Below the pieces are notes generated by a model that made no database searches, was not told the origin of the DNA, and saw only the letters and a program-made list of their open reading frames with translations. From Rhodosalinus sediminis (lineage in GTDB: Bacteria; Pseudomonadota; Alphaproteobacteria; Rhodobacterales; Rhodobacteraceae): a DNA stretch of 64,000 nt. Location of the stretch: assembly GCF_003385555.1 (NCBI RefSeq), contig NZ_QOHR01000005.1, positions 1 to 64,000 on the forward strand, in the 5' to 3' direction. A program made the position numbers and the translations under genes. Shown here piece by piece: positions 38,775 through 48,708 of the stretch. How positions within the stretch are numbered: the stretch's first letter is position 1; the number at the start of each line of letters is the position of its first letter.

Positions 38775-39473
38775 ATGACCCCGGCGAAGCGTGTTTTCGA
38801 CATCCTGGTCGCGCTGGCCCTCGCCCTGCTGCTGGCGCCGGTGATCCTTGCCGTGGCCGCTGCGGTGCGGTGGCGCGACGGGGCGCCGGTCCTGTATCGC
38901 TCCGAGCGAATGCAGGCGCCGGGGCGGCCGTTCACGCTGTGGAAATTCCGCACGATGACGCCCGCGGACCGCGACTCGGGCGTCTCCGGCGGGGACAAGG
39001 CGGGCCGGATCACGCCGACCGGCCGGGTGCTGCGGCGCTGGCGGCTCGACGAACTGCCGCAGCTCTGGAACGTGCTGCGCGGCGACATGAGCCTCGTCGG
39101 CCCGCGCCCGCCGCTGCGGCGCTACGTGGCGGCCTTCCCGGAGCTCTACGCCGAAGTGCTGCGCGCCCGGCCCGGGGTCACTGGACTGGCTACGCGCGTC
39201 TATCATACCGAGGAGGAGCGCCTGCTCGCCGCCTGCCGCACGCCGCGCGAGACGGACGCCGTCTACATGCGCCGCTGCGTGCCCCGCAAGGCGCGGCTGG
39301 ACCGGATCTACCGCGCGCGGCGCACGCTCTGCCTCGATGCATGGCTCATGCTGGCGACCGTCGTGCGGCGCCTGCCCGTCGTCCCGCGCCGCCGCGCGTC
39401 CCGCCGCCGGCCGCGACGCCGAGCGGGCGCCGTCGCAGTGGGCAGGCGGGCGCCTCGGGGCAGCAACCTGTGA
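38775..39473 (+). CDS. Initiating sugar transferase (undecaprenyl-phosphate glycosyl-1-phosphate transferase)
   Basis: 232 residues. It places the first sugar phosphate on the lipid carrier. A single N-terminal membrane helix (VFDILVALALALLLAPVILA) is followed by the family domain with PFTLWKFRTM, GRVLRRWRLDELPQLWNVL, GDMSLVGPRP and RPGVTGLATRV. The protein ends in an unusual Arg-rich tail (about 25 residues after 205), which may be a membrane-facing or non-conserved extension. It is a short form, lacking the four extra helices of WcaJ. It heads the plus-strand genes of the exopolysaccharide locus. Confidence 0.92.
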   Translation: MTPAKRVFDILVALALALLLAPVILAVAAAVRWRDGAPVLYRSERMQAPGRPFTLWKFRTMTPADRDSGVSGGDKAGRITPTGRVLRRWRLDELPQLWNVLRGDMSLVGPRPPLRRYVAAFPELYAEVLRARPGVTGLATRVYHTEEERLLAACRTPRETDAVYMRRCVPRKARLDRIYRARRTLCLDAWLMLATVVRRLPVVPRRRASRRRPRRRAGAVAVGRRAPRGSNL

Positions 39474-39620
39474 TTGTTTTTAGGTATTCCCTCACACGTT
39501 TACCGTTTATTCACGAACACCGGCCATTCGACAGGTGAGCGCCCGGTCCGGCCCTGTGGCGGCAGCTTCGGCTGCGCCCGCGGCCCCCGGACACCGGCGC
39601 GGGGCTGTTGGTGGATCGCG

Positions 39621-41528
39621 ATGCTCTATGACCTGTGCACGACCCTCGACCGCTCGCGGAAGAGCCTCGTGCTGCTCGCGATCGACATCCTCGCCATGGG
39701 CGGCGCCTTCGCCGCGGCGGTCGCGCTGACGACGGCGGGGCGGTCTGCCCCGCTCCACGCCGGCGAGGCGGTCGCGACGCTGCTCGCCATGCTCGCGGTC
39801 GGCGTGGCCGTCACGATTCGTCGCAGCTTGCACCGGATCAAGCTGAACGCCTACGAGATGCAGGGCCTGCCCGGCACCTCGGCGGTCGCCCTCGGCATGG
39901 GGGCCGCCGGCGGCGCCGCCCACGCGCTCCACCCCGGCACGCTCCCGCCGCAGATCGTCGTGCTGCAGCCGATGATCTTTCTCGTCCTGTCGGTCGCCGC
40001 GCGGCTCGGGCTGCGCTCCGTCGTGCTCTGGATCTACCGCACCGGGACCGCGCGCACGCGGCTCCTGATCTACGGCGCGGGGCAGACGGGCCAGCAGCTC
40101 GTCTCGGCGCTGCGCACCGACGACACGCTGACGCCGGTGGCCTTCGTCGACGACAACCCCACACTGCAGAGCCTGAGCGTCGCCGGCCTCGCGGTGCACG
40201 CGCCGCTCCAGCTCGCGCAGCTGATCCGGAGCGAGCGAATCGATCGCGTGGTCCTCGCGATGCCGTCGGCGGGACGTCCCGCGCAGGCCCGGATCGCGCG
40301 GCGCGTGCGCGCGCTGGGCTGCGAGGTGCAGACGCTTCCCTCCTTCGCGCAGCTCGTGCTCGACGAGGCGCGGGAGACGCCGGCGCAGCGCGTCGAACTC
40401 GCGCAGCTCATAGGCCCCGACCGGGTCGAGATGGACCTGCCGGGATCGGCGGAGGCCTACAGCGGGCGCTCGGTCCTCGTGACCGGCGCGGGCGGATCGA
40501 TCGGGGCCGAGCTCTGCCGCCAGCTCCTGCGCGCCGGGGCGTCCCGCCTCGTGCTGCTCGATCACAGCGAGCCCGCGCTCCACACCATCGCCCGCGAACT
40601 CGAGGAGGTCGCCGCCGGAACGGAGATCGTGCCGGTGCTCGGCTCGGCCGGCGAGCCCGGGCTCGCCGCGCGCGCCCTCGCCGACAACGCGGTGCAGGTC
40701 GTCCTGCACGCCGCCGCCTACAAGCACGTCGTGCTCGTCGAGGCGAACGCGACCGAGGGGCTGCGCAACAATGTGCTGGCGACGCGCACCATGGCCGCCG
40801 CCGCCCGCGACGCGGGGGTGGACCGCTTCATCCTCGTGTCCTCGGACAAGGCGGTGCGGCCCGCCGGGCTGATGGGCGCCTCCAAGCGCCTCGCGGAGCT
40901 CGTCGTGCAGGATCTCGCCGAACGGCCCGGGAACACCCGCTTTTCCATCGTGCGCTTCGGCAACGTGATCGGCTCCTCCGGGTCCGTCATCCCGCTCTTC
41001 GAGGAGCAGATCGCGCGCGGCGGCCCGGTCACGGTCACCGATCCGGACGTCAAACGCTACTTCATGACCACGACCGAGGCGGTCCGGCTCGTCCTGCTCG
41101 CCGGCGCCTCCGCCCGCGGCGGCGACGTCTTCGTGCTCGACATGGGCGATCCGGTTCCGATCCGGCGGCTCGCGCGGCAGATGATCGAGGGCGCGGGATA
41201 CACGGTCCGCGACGCGCAGACGCCCGACGGCGATATCGCGATCGAGTTCACCGGCCTCCGGGACGGCGAAAAGCTGGAGGAGGAGCTCCTGATCGGGCAG
41301 GACATGCTGGCGACGCCCCACCCCAAGATCCTCCGCGCCGAGGAACGCGGCCTCTCGGAGCTGGAGACCGCGAGCGCGCTGCAGGAGATCCGCAAGGCCG
41401 TCGCGGCGCAGGACGACGCCGCGGCGGCGACGGCCGCGCGCCGCTGGATCGACGTCTGCGACCGCCGCGCGCCCGAGCCCGGCAACGCGCCCGCACACGG
41501 CCCCGGACCCGGCATCGCCGCCGAGTGA
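39621..41528 (+). CDS. Nucleotide-sugar epimerase/4,6-dehydratase (CapD/WbpM family)
   Basis: 635 residues. N-terminal membrane helices (about 20-130) and a CoA-binding-like domain (LLIYGAGQTGQQLVSALRTD) precede an SDR domain with SVLVTGAGGSIGAELCRQLL. The catalytic stretch is SSDKAVRPAGLMGASKRLAE, with SDK and MxxxK as in WbpM and PglF. The protein changes UDP-sugars (for example UDP-GlcNAc) for a surface glycan. ATG 39621 (MLYDLCTTLD) has GGTGGA upstream; a start at 39474 gives an unrelated leader. It follows the sugar transferase by about 150 bases. Confidence 0.92.
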   Translation: MLYDLCTTLDRSRKSLVLLAIDILAMGGAFAAAVALTTAGRSAPLHAGEAVATLLAMLAVGVAVTIRRSLHRIKLNAYEMQGLPGTSAVALGMGAAGGAAHALHPGTLPPQIVVLQPMIFLVLSVAARLGLRSVVLWIYRTGTARTRLLIYGAGQTGQQLVSALRTDDTLTPVAFVDDNPTLQSLSVAGLAVHAPLQLAQLIRSERIDRVVLAMPSAGRPAQARIARRVRALGCEVQTLPSFAQLVLDEARETPAQRVELAQLIGPDRVEMDLPGSAEAYSGRSVLVTGAGGSIGAELCRQLLRAGASRLVLLDHSEPALHTIARELEEVAAGTEIVPVLGSAGEPGLAARALADNAVQVVLHAAAYKHVVLVEANATEGLRNNVLATRTMAAAARDAGVDRFILVSSDKAVRPAGLMGASKRLAELVVQDLAERPGNTRFSIVRFGNVIGSSGSVIPLFEEQIARGGPVTVTDPDVKRYFMTTTEAVRLVLLAGASARGGDVFVLDMGDPVPIRRLARQMIEGAGYTVRDAQTPDGDIAIEFTGLRDGEKLEEELLIGQDMLATPHPKILRAEERGLSELETASALQEIRKAVAAQDDAAAATAARRWIDVCDRRAPEPGNAPAHGPGPGIAAE

Positions 41529-41540
41529 CCGCCGCGCGCG

Positions 41541-42227
41541 TCAGAAGCGGAGAACGCGCAGCGTCACATGTCCGATCAGATCGCCCGCCCACTGCCGCGA
41601 GGCCACCGCGCGCCCGGCGCCGTCGATCATGTAGGTGTTCACGATCTCCCGCCCGTCGCGGCCGGTGCAGGATTCGACGACCGGCGTCGCGGTGCGCGCG
41701 CGACCGCCCACGGTGACGCGCTGCGCCGCGCCCGGCGTCACGCGGCAGTCGAAGGCGAGCGCCCGGACCTCGTCGGCGGCATTCAGAAACCGCATGACCC
41801 GCTGCGCCGCGCCGGCGCGCCGCGCGGCGATCAGGGCCTGCACCGCCGCGACGTCGGACGACATCAGGTCGCCGCCGAGGCCGCGCGTCGCGATCAGCAC
41901 GCCGTCGCGCAGGGCGATCGTCTGCCGCGCGCGGGTGGCGAAGGTCGTCGCCGGCCCGCTCTCCTCGATCCCGATCAGGATGGCCGGCGCGCCGGTCGCG
42001 CTGAACCGCGTGTAGAGCAGCGGGCGCGTGGTGGCCTCCAGCGCGGCCGCCCGCTCGGCCGGTCCGATCTCGGCGGGCCGGGCCACCGCGCCGCCCGTGC
42101 GCTGCGCGAGGACGCCCTGCGCGATCTCCCGCAGCGCCGTCGCCCGGTCGGCGCCCGGACCGGAGCCGCAGGCGGCGAGCGTCGCCGCGGCGAGGACCGC
42201 CGCCCAGGGCCGCGCGCGCGGGATCAT
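41541..42227 (-). CDS. YjbF/GfcB-family lipoprotein
   Basis: 228 residues. Lipoprotein signal: AAVLAAATLAACGSG, with the lipobox LAAC. The rest is mostly beta strands (YTRFSATGAPAILIGIEESG; GVLIATRGLGGDLMSSDVAA; GREIVNTYMIDGAGRAVASR), as expected of the YjbF/GfcB (DUF2886) group. Such lipoproteins act in exopolysaccharide (capsule group 4-like) secretion. The ATG overlaps the stop of yjbH (42224-44365), so they are translationally coupled. GfcC, which often accompanies this family, is not found here. Confidence 0.88.
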   Translation of the reverse strand: MIPRARPWAAVLAAATLAACGSGPGADRATALREIAQGVLAQRTGGAVARPAEIGPAERAAALEATTRPLLYTRFSATGAPAILIGIEESGPATTFATRARQTIALRDGVLIATRGLGGDLMSSDVAAVQALIAARRAGAAQRVMRFLNAADEVRALAFDCRVTPGAAQRVTVGGRARTATPVVESCTGRDGREIVNTYMIDGAGRAVASRQWAGDLIGHVTLRVLRF

Positions 42228-44365
42228 CGCCAGAACCTCCCCCAGCTCGCGGCCAGGTCGGGGCCGTGATTGTCGCGCACCGTCTCGTAGAGGCGGTCGC
42301 GCAGGTTCAGCCGCGCGCCGCCGTCCCGCGTCAGGGACTGGATGGTGACGGTGTTGGTCGCGCGCGACGGCCGGTTCGCGACCGCGCTGAGCGGAACCGT
42401 CAGCCGGATGCCCTTGTCGAAGGAGCCTTCGCCGAACGCCTCGAAGGGCGCGTCCGTCACCGTGGCATAGGCGCCCACGCGCCAGCCGTTGGGAAACTCC
42501 CGGTCGAGCGCGACCGTCATCCCCCAGTCGCCGGCGAGATAGCGCCCCGCGTCGATCCGGGCGTGAAAGCCATCGCCGAAAGCATGGTAGAGCGACAGAT
42601 GCCCGTTGAGCCGCGGGATCGTGCCGCCCGGCGTGTCCCGGTCGCGCAGGCCGAACCCCTGCGTGAAGGCGCGCGGCTGCACGAGGTTGAGCTCCGCGCC
42701 GAGCGCCGTGCGGCTGTCCACCGGCTTCCAGAGAAGCTCCTCGGAGAGGCCGGCGTACATCGTCTCGAGGTAGCCAGCGGTAACCCGGGTGTAGAGGTCG
42801 CGCGCCGGCCGCCCGAACCGCGCGAGCGTCAGGTGCTCGATCGCCGGGTCGCCCCGGGCCGCGTAGAGCCGCCGGTCGGTGCGCACGTAGGGCAGCCCGG
42901 ACTCGCCGTCGCGGGTGACGGAATCGAGCGTCCCGCCCAGCTTTTTCGTCAACGCGCCCGACAGCACGAGCCCCGGCCGGAGGTGATAGGCGAGCGCGCC
43001 GCGGGCGCCCAGGTCGGCCCGCGCCGGGTTGTCCGGGTCGAAGACGCCGAGCTGCACGTAGGGCCCGATCGACCAGTCGAGGCGCGGGTGGAGATCGGGC
43101 GCGGGCGCCGGGGCGCGGCGCCAGCCGTCGGCGATCTCCGCCCGCGTGCGCATCTCGGCCGCCGCCGCGGTCTCGAGGCGCTCGAGGTCGCTGCGCCGCA
43201 GGGTCACGGCGCTGGTCTCCATGCCGCGCTCGACCGGCACGATCACGAATTCCTCGACCGAGGGCGGCAGCGCGCGCGTCATCGCCCGCGCGGTGCGTCC
43301 GATGGCCTGCGGCACGGCGCCGTAGGTCGGGTTGCGCAGCCGGACCGTCGCGCGGCGCGCCTCGAGCGACAGTCCCTCCAGCACCAGATCGTCGCGCGCC
43401 ATGAGCTCGGCCAGCGTGCGCCGCGCCGCGCCGGCGGCCTCGCGATCCTCGGTCCAGCCGAGGTCACGCGCGCTCTCGCGCGGGCGCACCGCGACCGGAT
43501 ACGACGCGGGCTCCAGCCCGCCCGGCGTCCCCGTCGTCCGCGGGTTGAAATGCAGCGTGACCTGCGCGCCGAGCTCCGTTCCGTAGGCGTGGTAGAGCGA
43601 GAGCTGCGTGCCGTTGTCGAAGCGGTAATCGAGCCCGACGTTCCACGGCGACGCGCCGTCGAAATCCCCGGCCCGTCGTTCCTCCTCGTAGTCGTCGGAG
43701 GAGTATTCCGCCTTGAACGTCAAGCGGCGCGAGGGCGACCAGGCGAGGCCGCCGAACGCCGCGACATCGCCCCGGAACCAGCGGTCGTGGGTGGGCACGC
43801 CCCCTTCCCCGAGCAGCTCGGAGAACGCCGGGCGCTCGCCCGTGGAGCCGAAGGCGCCCCGGCCCCCGAAGCGGCCCCAGCCGACGCCCCCCGTCACCCG
43901 GAGGCCGGGCGCGACGGCCTTGGTCGCGACGAGGTATTCCCCGCCGTAGAGCGCCGTGCCGACGAAATCCTGCAGCCCGATCAGCACCGCGGGGCGACGC
44001 GGACCTTCGGTCAGGATCCGGTAGCGCAGGTCGAAACTGCGGTCGTAGTAACGCGGCGCGGTCCAGTCGTCCGGGCGGAAGCCTTCGATCGCGACGTAGC
44101 GGAACGCCGCCGAGAGCCTCGGCGTGATCTGGAAGCGCAGCGTGGCGCGCAGATCGCCGCCGACGGTGGCGAGGGTGTTGGAAATCGTCGCGTCCGGGGT
44201 CGTCTCCGCCGTCGGCATCTCCACGAGGCCCGGCACGCCGTAGAGGTTGAACCCGGTCGCGCCGTCCTGCGCCGCCCCCCGTCCGGCCCAGAGCAGGGCC
44301 GTGCACCCCATGGCGACGAGCAGCCCGCGACGCACGCGGCGGTTTCGGAATACGGGCGCTGTCAT
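42224..44365 (-). CDS. YjbH/GfcD-family outer-membrane protein
   Basis: 713 residues. A signal peptide (GLLVAMGCTALLWAGRGAAQ) leads to a beta-rich, Tyr/Arg-rich protein. The family start is GFNLYGVPGLVEMPTAE. Central and C-terminal parts contain alternating strands as in beta barrels. YjbH proteins support exopolysaccharide export at the outer membrane. ATG 44365 with GGTGAG upstream was preferred over GTG 44377. It is divergent from the deacetylase-like gene. Confidence 0.9.
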   Translation of the reverse strand: MTAPVFRNRRVRRGLLVAMGCTALLWAGRGAAQDGATGFNLYGVPGLVEMPTAETTPDATISNTLATVGGDLRATLRFQITPRLSAAFRYVAIEGFRPDDWTAPRYYDRSFDLRYRILTEGPRRPAVLIGLQDFVGTALYGGEYLVATKAVAPGLRVTGGVGWGRFGGRGAFGSTGERPAFSELLGEGGVPTHDRWFRGDVAAFGGLAWSPSRRLTFKAEYSSDDYEEERRAGDFDGASPWNVGLDYRFDNGTQLSLYHAYGTELGAQVTLHFNPRTTGTPGGLEPASYPVAVRPRESARDLGWTEDREAAGAARRTLAELMARDDLVLEGLSLEARRATVRLRNPTYGAVPQAIGRTARAMTRALPPSVEEFVIVPVERGMETSAVTLRRSDLERLETAAAAEMRTRAEIADGWRRAPAPAPDLHPRLDWSIGPYVQLGVFDPDNPARADLGARGALAYHLRPGLVLSGALTKKLGGTLDSVTRDGESGLPYVRTDRRLYAARGDPAIEHLTLARFGRPARDLYTRVTAGYLETMYAGLSEELLWKPVDSRTALGAELNLVQPRAFTQGFGLRDRDTPGGTIPRLNGHLSLYHAFGDGFHARIDAGRYLAGDWGMTVALDREFPNGWRVGAYATVTDAPFEAFGEGSFDKGIRLTVPLSAVANRPSRATNTVTIQSLTRDGGARLNLRDRLYETVRDNHGPDLAASWGRFWR

Positions 44366-44604
44366 GGCGGTGCTCACCCTGCCGACCGCATACCGTGCTA
44401 TTGCAGCGTTTAATGCAAGTCAAGGTTGTGCATCGCCCTCTGCGAATTGCGCAGCGGTCGCCGTGCGGCGGCGCCGCCTCCGATCCGGGGGACCGCCTCG
44501 GCGCTCCGTCCCGGAGGCCCCGCGTCGACGCCTGAACAGCCGCCCCGTCGGACCGCCGCGGTCGCCGGTTGTGCGCGCAGGACGATTGGGGTTTTACTTC
44601 GCGC

Positions 44605-45531
44605 ATGACGACTGCGCTTCTGACCCATGCCGACGCGCTCGGCCACGTCACGCCGCCCGGCCATCCCGAGCAGGTGGCGCGGCTCGAGCATGTGCTGCAC
44701 GCGCTCGAGGGGATGGACCTGATGCGCGTGACGGCGCCGATGGCCGCCGAGGACGACCTGCTGCGCGTCCACCCCGAGAGCTACCTCGAGATGCTGCGGC
44801 TCAACGCCCCGAGCGAGGGCTTCGCCGAGCTCGACCCGGACACCTTCCTGTCGCCCGGCTCCGTCGAGGCGGCGTGGCGCGGCGCGGGGGCGGCCACGCG
44901 GGCGGTGGACCTCGTGGCGGGGGGCGAGGCGACCAACGCCTTCTCGGCGATGCGCCCGCCCGGCCATCACGCGGAGACGGAGACGCCGATGGGCTTCTGC
45001 CTGCTCGGCAACGCGGCGCTCGCCGCGCGGCACGCGCTCGACCATCACGGCATGGGGCGCGTCGCGGTGGTGGATTTCGACGTCCACCACGGCAACGGCA
45101 CGCAGGACATCCTCTGGGACGAGCCGAACGCGCTCTTCGTGTCCTCGCACCAGATGCCGCTCTGGCCCGGCACCGGCAAACCCGACGAGACCGGCGCCTA
45201 CGGCAACGTCATGAACGTGCCGCTCGCGCCGGGCACCGACGGGGCGCGGATGCGCGAGGTCTACACCGGGGAGGTCTTTCCGCGCCTGCGCGCCTTCGCG
45301 CCGGAGATGATCGTCGTCTCGGCCGGCTTCGACGCGCATCTCGCCGATCCGCTGGCGCATCTGGAGTGGCTGGAGGAGGACTTCGCCTGGCTCACGCGGG
45401 AGCTCTGCGCGCTGGCCGACGCGATCTGCGGCGGGCGTCTGGTCTCCGTCCTCGAAGGGGGATACGACCTCGAGGCGCTGGCGCGGAGCGCGCGGGCGCA
45501 TGTGAGCGAACTGAAGGAGGCCGCGGGATGA
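44605..45531 (+). CDS. Histone deacetylase-family hydrolase (acetylpolyamine amidohydrolase-like)
   Basis: 308 residues. Zinc-dependent deacetylase fold. Active-site residues are in RPPGHHAETETPMGFC (His-His pair), the zinc ligands in DFDVHHGNGTQDIL (Asp and His) and the further Asp in SAGFDAHLADPLAHLEW. The likely substrate is an acetylated polyamine or small amide; acetylated protein is possible. ATG 44605 has only weak upstream GGGG. The stop overlaps the xseB ATG, which couples it to xseB-ispA-dxs. Confidence 0.92.
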   Translation: MTTALLTHADALGHVTPPGHPEQVARLEHVLHALEGMDLMRVTAPMAAEDDLLRVHPESYLEMLRLNAPSEGFAELDPDTFLSPGSVEAAWRGAGAATRAVDLVAGGEATNAFSAMRPPGHHAETETPMGFCLLGNAALAARHALDHHGMGRVAVVDFDVHHGNGTQDILWDEPNALFVSSHQMPLWPGTGKPDETGAYGNVMNVPLAPGTDGARMREVYTGEVFPRLRAFAPEMIVVSAGFDAHLADPLAHLEWLEEDFAWLTRELCALADAICGGRLVSVLEGGYDLEALARSARAHVSELKEAAG

Positions 45532-45773
45532 CCGAGGCGACGCCGGTGGCGGAGATGAGCTTCGAGGAGGCGATGCGCGAGCTCGAGGCCGTGGTGACCA
45601 AGCTCGAGCGGGGCGACGTCGCGCTGGAGGACTCGATCCGGCTCTACGAGCGCGGCGCGGAGCTCAAGGCGCGCTGCGAGGCCAAGCTCAAGGAGGCCGA
45701 GGAGAAGGTGGCGCAGATCACCCTCGACGGGCAGGGCCAGCCCACGGGGACCACGCCGGCCGGGGACGTCTGA
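45528..45773 (+). CDS. xseB: Exodeoxyribonuclease VII small subunit
   Basis: 81 residues. XseB joins XseA to degrade single-stranded DNA. The typical pattern is EMSFEEAMRELEAVVTKLER, then GDVALEDSIRLYERGAELKA and a helix ending at VAQITL. ATG 45528 has AAGGAGG 7 nt upstream. It overlaps the deacetylase stop and the next gene starts right after its stop, so it is part of a tight operon. XseA is not in the window. Confidence 0.95.
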   Translation: MTEATPVAEMSFEEAMRELEAVVTKLERGDVALEDSIRLYERGAELKARCEAKLKEAEEKVAQITLDGQGQPTGTTPAGDV

Positions 45774-46643
45774 GTGTTCCGCGAACGGCTCGACGCGGCG
45801 GCCGGGGCGGTCGGTGCGCATCTCGCGCGGGCGCTGGCCGACTACGGCGACCTGCCGGTGGCGCAGGCGATGGCCTACGCCGCGGGCGGCGGCAAGCGGC
45901 TCCGCGGCTTTCTCGTGCTCGAGAGCGCGCGGCTTTCGGGGGTCGCCGAGGCGCGCGCCCTCTGGCCCGCCGCGGCGATCGAGGCGGTGCATGCCTACAG
46001 CCTCGTGCACGACGATCTGCCCTGCATGGACGACGACGACATGCGCCGTGGCCAGCCGACGGTCCACCTGAAGTGGGACGAGGCGACGGCGGTGCTCGCC
46101 GGCGACGCGCTGCAGAGCGCGGCCTTCGAGATGGTGCTCCGCGAGGAATGCCACCCGGACGCCGCGGTGCGCGCCGATCTCGCGCTGACGCTGGCGCGGG
46201 CGGCAGGGGCGCACGGCATGGTGCGCGGTCAGGCGCTCGACATCGCGGCGGAGGCGGCGGAGACGCCGCTCGGCCTGGCCGAGGTGGAGGCGCTGCAGGC
46301 GGGCAAGACCGGCGCGCTCTTCGGCTGGGCGGCGGAGGCGGGGGCGCGCCTCGCGCGTGGCGACGTGACGCCGTTCACCGCCTATGCCGCGGCGCTGGGC
46401 CTCGCCTTCCAGATCGCGGACGATCTTCTGGACGTGGAGGGCGACGCGGCGGCCGCCGGCAAGCGGCTCCGGAAGGACGCCGAGGCGGGCAAGGCGACCT
46501 TCGTCTCGCTTCTCGGCGTCGACGGCGCGCGGGCGCGGGCGAACGAGCTCGCCGAGCGGGCCTGCGACGCCGTGGCGCCCTTCGGGGACGACGCGGCAAC
46601 CTTGCAGGCGCTGGCACGCTTCATTATTTCCCGCGAGACGTGA
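45774..46643 (+). CDS. ispA: Polyprenyl synthetase / farnesyl diphosphate synthase
   Basis: 289 residues. It condenses isopentenyl diphosphate with allylic diphosphates. The first Asp-rich motif is [20 protein letters not shown], and the second is [15 protein letters not shown]. The length matches IspA-type FPP synthases; a longer geranylgeranyl product cannot be excluded. GTG 45774 follows the xseB stop directly. It is followed after 16 bases by dxs, so precursor supply and prenyl chain building are co-expressed. Confidence 0.93.
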   Translation: MFRERLDAAAGAVGAHLARALADYGDLPVAQAMAYAAGGGKRLRGFLVLESARLSGVAEARALWPAAAIEAVHAYSLVHDDLPCMDDDDMRRGQPTVHLKWDEATAVLAGDALQSAAFEMVLREECHPDAAVRADLALTLARAAGAHGMVRGQALDIAAEAAETPLGLAEVEALQAGKTGALFGWAAEAGARLARGDVTPFTAYAAALGLAFQIADDLLDVEGDAAAAGKRLRKDAEAGKATFVSLLGVDGARARANELAERACDAVAPFGDDAATLQALARFIISRET

Positions 46644-46659
46644 CCCGGGAGGCGCCAGC

Positions 46660-48588
46660 ATGAGCCAAGGCCCCGAGACGCCCCTGCTCGACCGGGTGCG
46701 CACACCCTCCGACCTCAAGGGATACTCCGACGCGGAGCTCTCGACCCTCGCCGACGAGCTGCGCGCGGAGACCATCGCCGCCGTCAGCCAGACGGGCGGG
46801 CACCTCGGCGCCGGGCTCGGCGTTGTGGAGCTGACGGTCGCGCTGCACACGGTCTTCGACGCGCCGCGCGACAAGATCATCTGGGACGTCAGCCATCAGT
46901 CCTATCCCCACAAGATCCTGACCGGCCGGCGGGAGCGGATGCACACGATCCGCCAGAAGGACGGGCTCTCGGGCTTCACCAAGCGCTCGGAAAGCCCCTA
47001 CGACCCCTTCGGCGCGGCCCATTCCTCCACCTCGATCAGCGCGGCGCTCGGCTTCAAGGTGGCCGCCGACCTCGGCGGCGACGCGCCGGTGGGCCACGGC
47101 GACTCGATCGCCGTGATCGGCGACGGCGCGATGAGTGCGGGCATGGCCTACGAGGCGATGAACCACGCCGGCGATCAGGGCCGGCGGCTGATCGTGATCC
47201 TCAACGACAACGAGATGTCGATCGCGCCGCCGGTGGGGGCGATGTCGCGCTACCTCTCCCGGCTCTACGCCGAGGCGCCCTTCCAGGACCTCAAGGACGC
47301 CGCCAAGGGGGCCGTCAGCCTGCTGCCGCCGCCCTTCCGCGAGGGGGCGAAGCGGGCGCGCGACCTGCTGAAGGGGATGGCCGTCGGCGGCACGCTCTTC
47401 GAGGCGCTCGGGTTTTCCTACATCGGCCCGATCGACGGGCACGACATGGACCAGCTCCTGCCGATCCTGCGCACCGTGAAGGCGCGCGCCGACGGGCCGG
47501 TGCTGATCCATGCGATCACGCAGAAGGGCAAGGGCTACCGCCCGGCCGAAAGCGCGCCGGACCGCGGCCACGCGCGCGCGAAGTTCGACGTCGCCACCGG
47601 CGAGCAGAAGAAGGCGCCGTCCAACGCGCCGGCCTACACCAAGGTCTTCGCCCGGAGCCTCATCGACGAGGCGTCGCGCGACAGTCGCGTCTGCGCCGTC
47701 ACCGCGGCGATGCCGGACGGCACCGGCCTCGACCTCTTCGCGGAGCGGTTCCCGTCGCGCTGCTTCGACGTCGGCATCGCCGAGCAGCACGGGGTCACCT
47801 TCTGCGCCGGGCTCGCGGCAGGGGGGATGCGGCCCTTCGCGGCGATCTACTCGACCTTCCTGCAGCGTGGCTACGACCAGGTCGTGCACGACGTGGCGAT
47901 CCAGCGCCTGCCGGTGCGCTTCGCCATCGACCGCGCCGGGCTGGTGGGCGCCGACGGCGCGACGCACGCAGGCAGCTACGACGTCGCCTATCTCTCGAAC
48001 CTGCCGGGCTTCACCGTCATGGCGGCGGCCGACGAGGCGGAACTGGTGCACATGGTCGCCACCGCCGTGCGCCACGACGAGGGGCCCATCGCCTTCCGCT
48101 ACCCGCGGGGGGAGGGCGTCGGCGTCGAGATGCCGGAGCGGGGCATGCCGCTGGAGATCGGCAAGGGCCGCATGATCCGCGAGGGCGGGCGCGTGGCGAT
48201 CCTGTCCTTCGGCACGCGCCTGAAGGAGGTGCTGGAGGCGGCCGAGGCGCTCGAGGCGCGCGGCATCGCGCCGACGGTGGCCGACGCGCGCTTCGCCAAG
48301 CCGCTGGACCGCGAGCTGATCCTCACCCTCGCCCGCGAGCACGAGGCGCTGATCACCGTCGAGGAGGGCGCCGTGGGCGGCTTCGGCAGCCACGTCGCGC
48401 AGCTTCTGGCCGAGGAAGGGGTCTTCGACGCCGGGCTGAAATACCGCTCGATGGTGCTGCCCGACGTCTTCATCGACCAGGCCAAGCCCGGGGAGATGTA
48501 CGCCGTCGCCGGGATGAACGCTGACCACATCGAGGCCAAGGTCCTCTCGGTGCTCGACGTCGCACAGGTCGCCGGCCGTCGGGCCTGA
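46660..48588 (+). CDS. dxs: 1-deoxy-D-xylulose-5-phosphate synthase
   Basis: 642 residues. Dxs is the thiamine-diphosphate enzyme that makes DXP from pyruvate and glyceraldehyde-3-phosphate, the first step of the MEP isoprenoid pathway. The TPP-binding parts are [20 protein letters not shown] and [20 protein letters not shown] through [12 protein letters not shown]. The pyrimidine domain has the [20 protein letters not shown] segment with the catalytic Glu. ATG 46660 has GGGAGG upstream. It closes the operon and is followed by two palindromes. Confidence 0.97.
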   Translation: MSQGPETPLLDRVRTPSDLKGYSDAELSTLADELRAETIAAVSQTGGHLGAGLGVVELTVALHTVFDAPRDKIIWDVSHQSYPHKILTGRRERMHTIRQKDGLSGFTKRSESPYDPFGAAHSSTSISAALGFKVAADLGGDAPVGHGDSIAVIGDGAMSAGMAYEAMNHAGDQGRRLIVILNDNEMSIAPPVGAMSRYLSRLYAEAPFQDLKDAAKGAVSLLPPPFREGAKRARDLLKGMAVGGTLFEALGFSYIGPIDGHDMDQLLPILRTVKARADGPVLIHAITQKGKGYRPAESAPDRGHARAKFDVATGEQKKAPSNAPAYTKVFARSLIDEASRDSRVCAVTAAMPDGTGLDLFAERFPSRCFDVGIAEQHGVTFCAGLAAGGMRPFAAIYSTFLQRGYDQVVHDVAIQRLPVRFAIDRAGLVGADGATHAGSYDVAYLSNLPGFTVMAAADEAELVHMVATAVRHDEGPIAFRYPRGEGVGVEMPERGMPLEIGKGRMIREGGRVAILSFGTRLKEVLEAAEALEARGIAPTVADARFAKPLDRELILTLAREHEALITVEEGAVGGFGSHVAQLLAEEGVFDAGLKYRSMVLPDVFIDQAKPGEMYAVAGMNADHIEAKVLSVLDVAQVAGRRA

Positions 48589-48593
48589 GCGCC

Positions 48594-48642
48594 GGCCAAG
48601 GGATTTGCAAATCCCTTGGCCAAGCGTCTTGCAAGACGCTTG
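48594..48642. repeat. Two adjacent palindromes centred on TTGCAA
   Basis: First: a perfect 28-bp palindrome (48594-48621) around GGGATTTGCAAATCCC. Second: a perfect 22-bp palindrome (48621-48642) around GCGTCTTGCAAGACGC. A third, weaker hairpin continues to about 48672. They lie just after the dxs stop and may work as a terminator, but no T-run follows. The shared TTGCAA centre suggests a repeated element rather than a simple hairpin. Confidence 0.8.
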
Positions 48643-48708
48643 CGCCGCGCGGCTTGCAGCCGGCGCGGCGCCGTCCTAGCCCTTACGTAAGGTCAGGAGG
48701 GCAGGACG

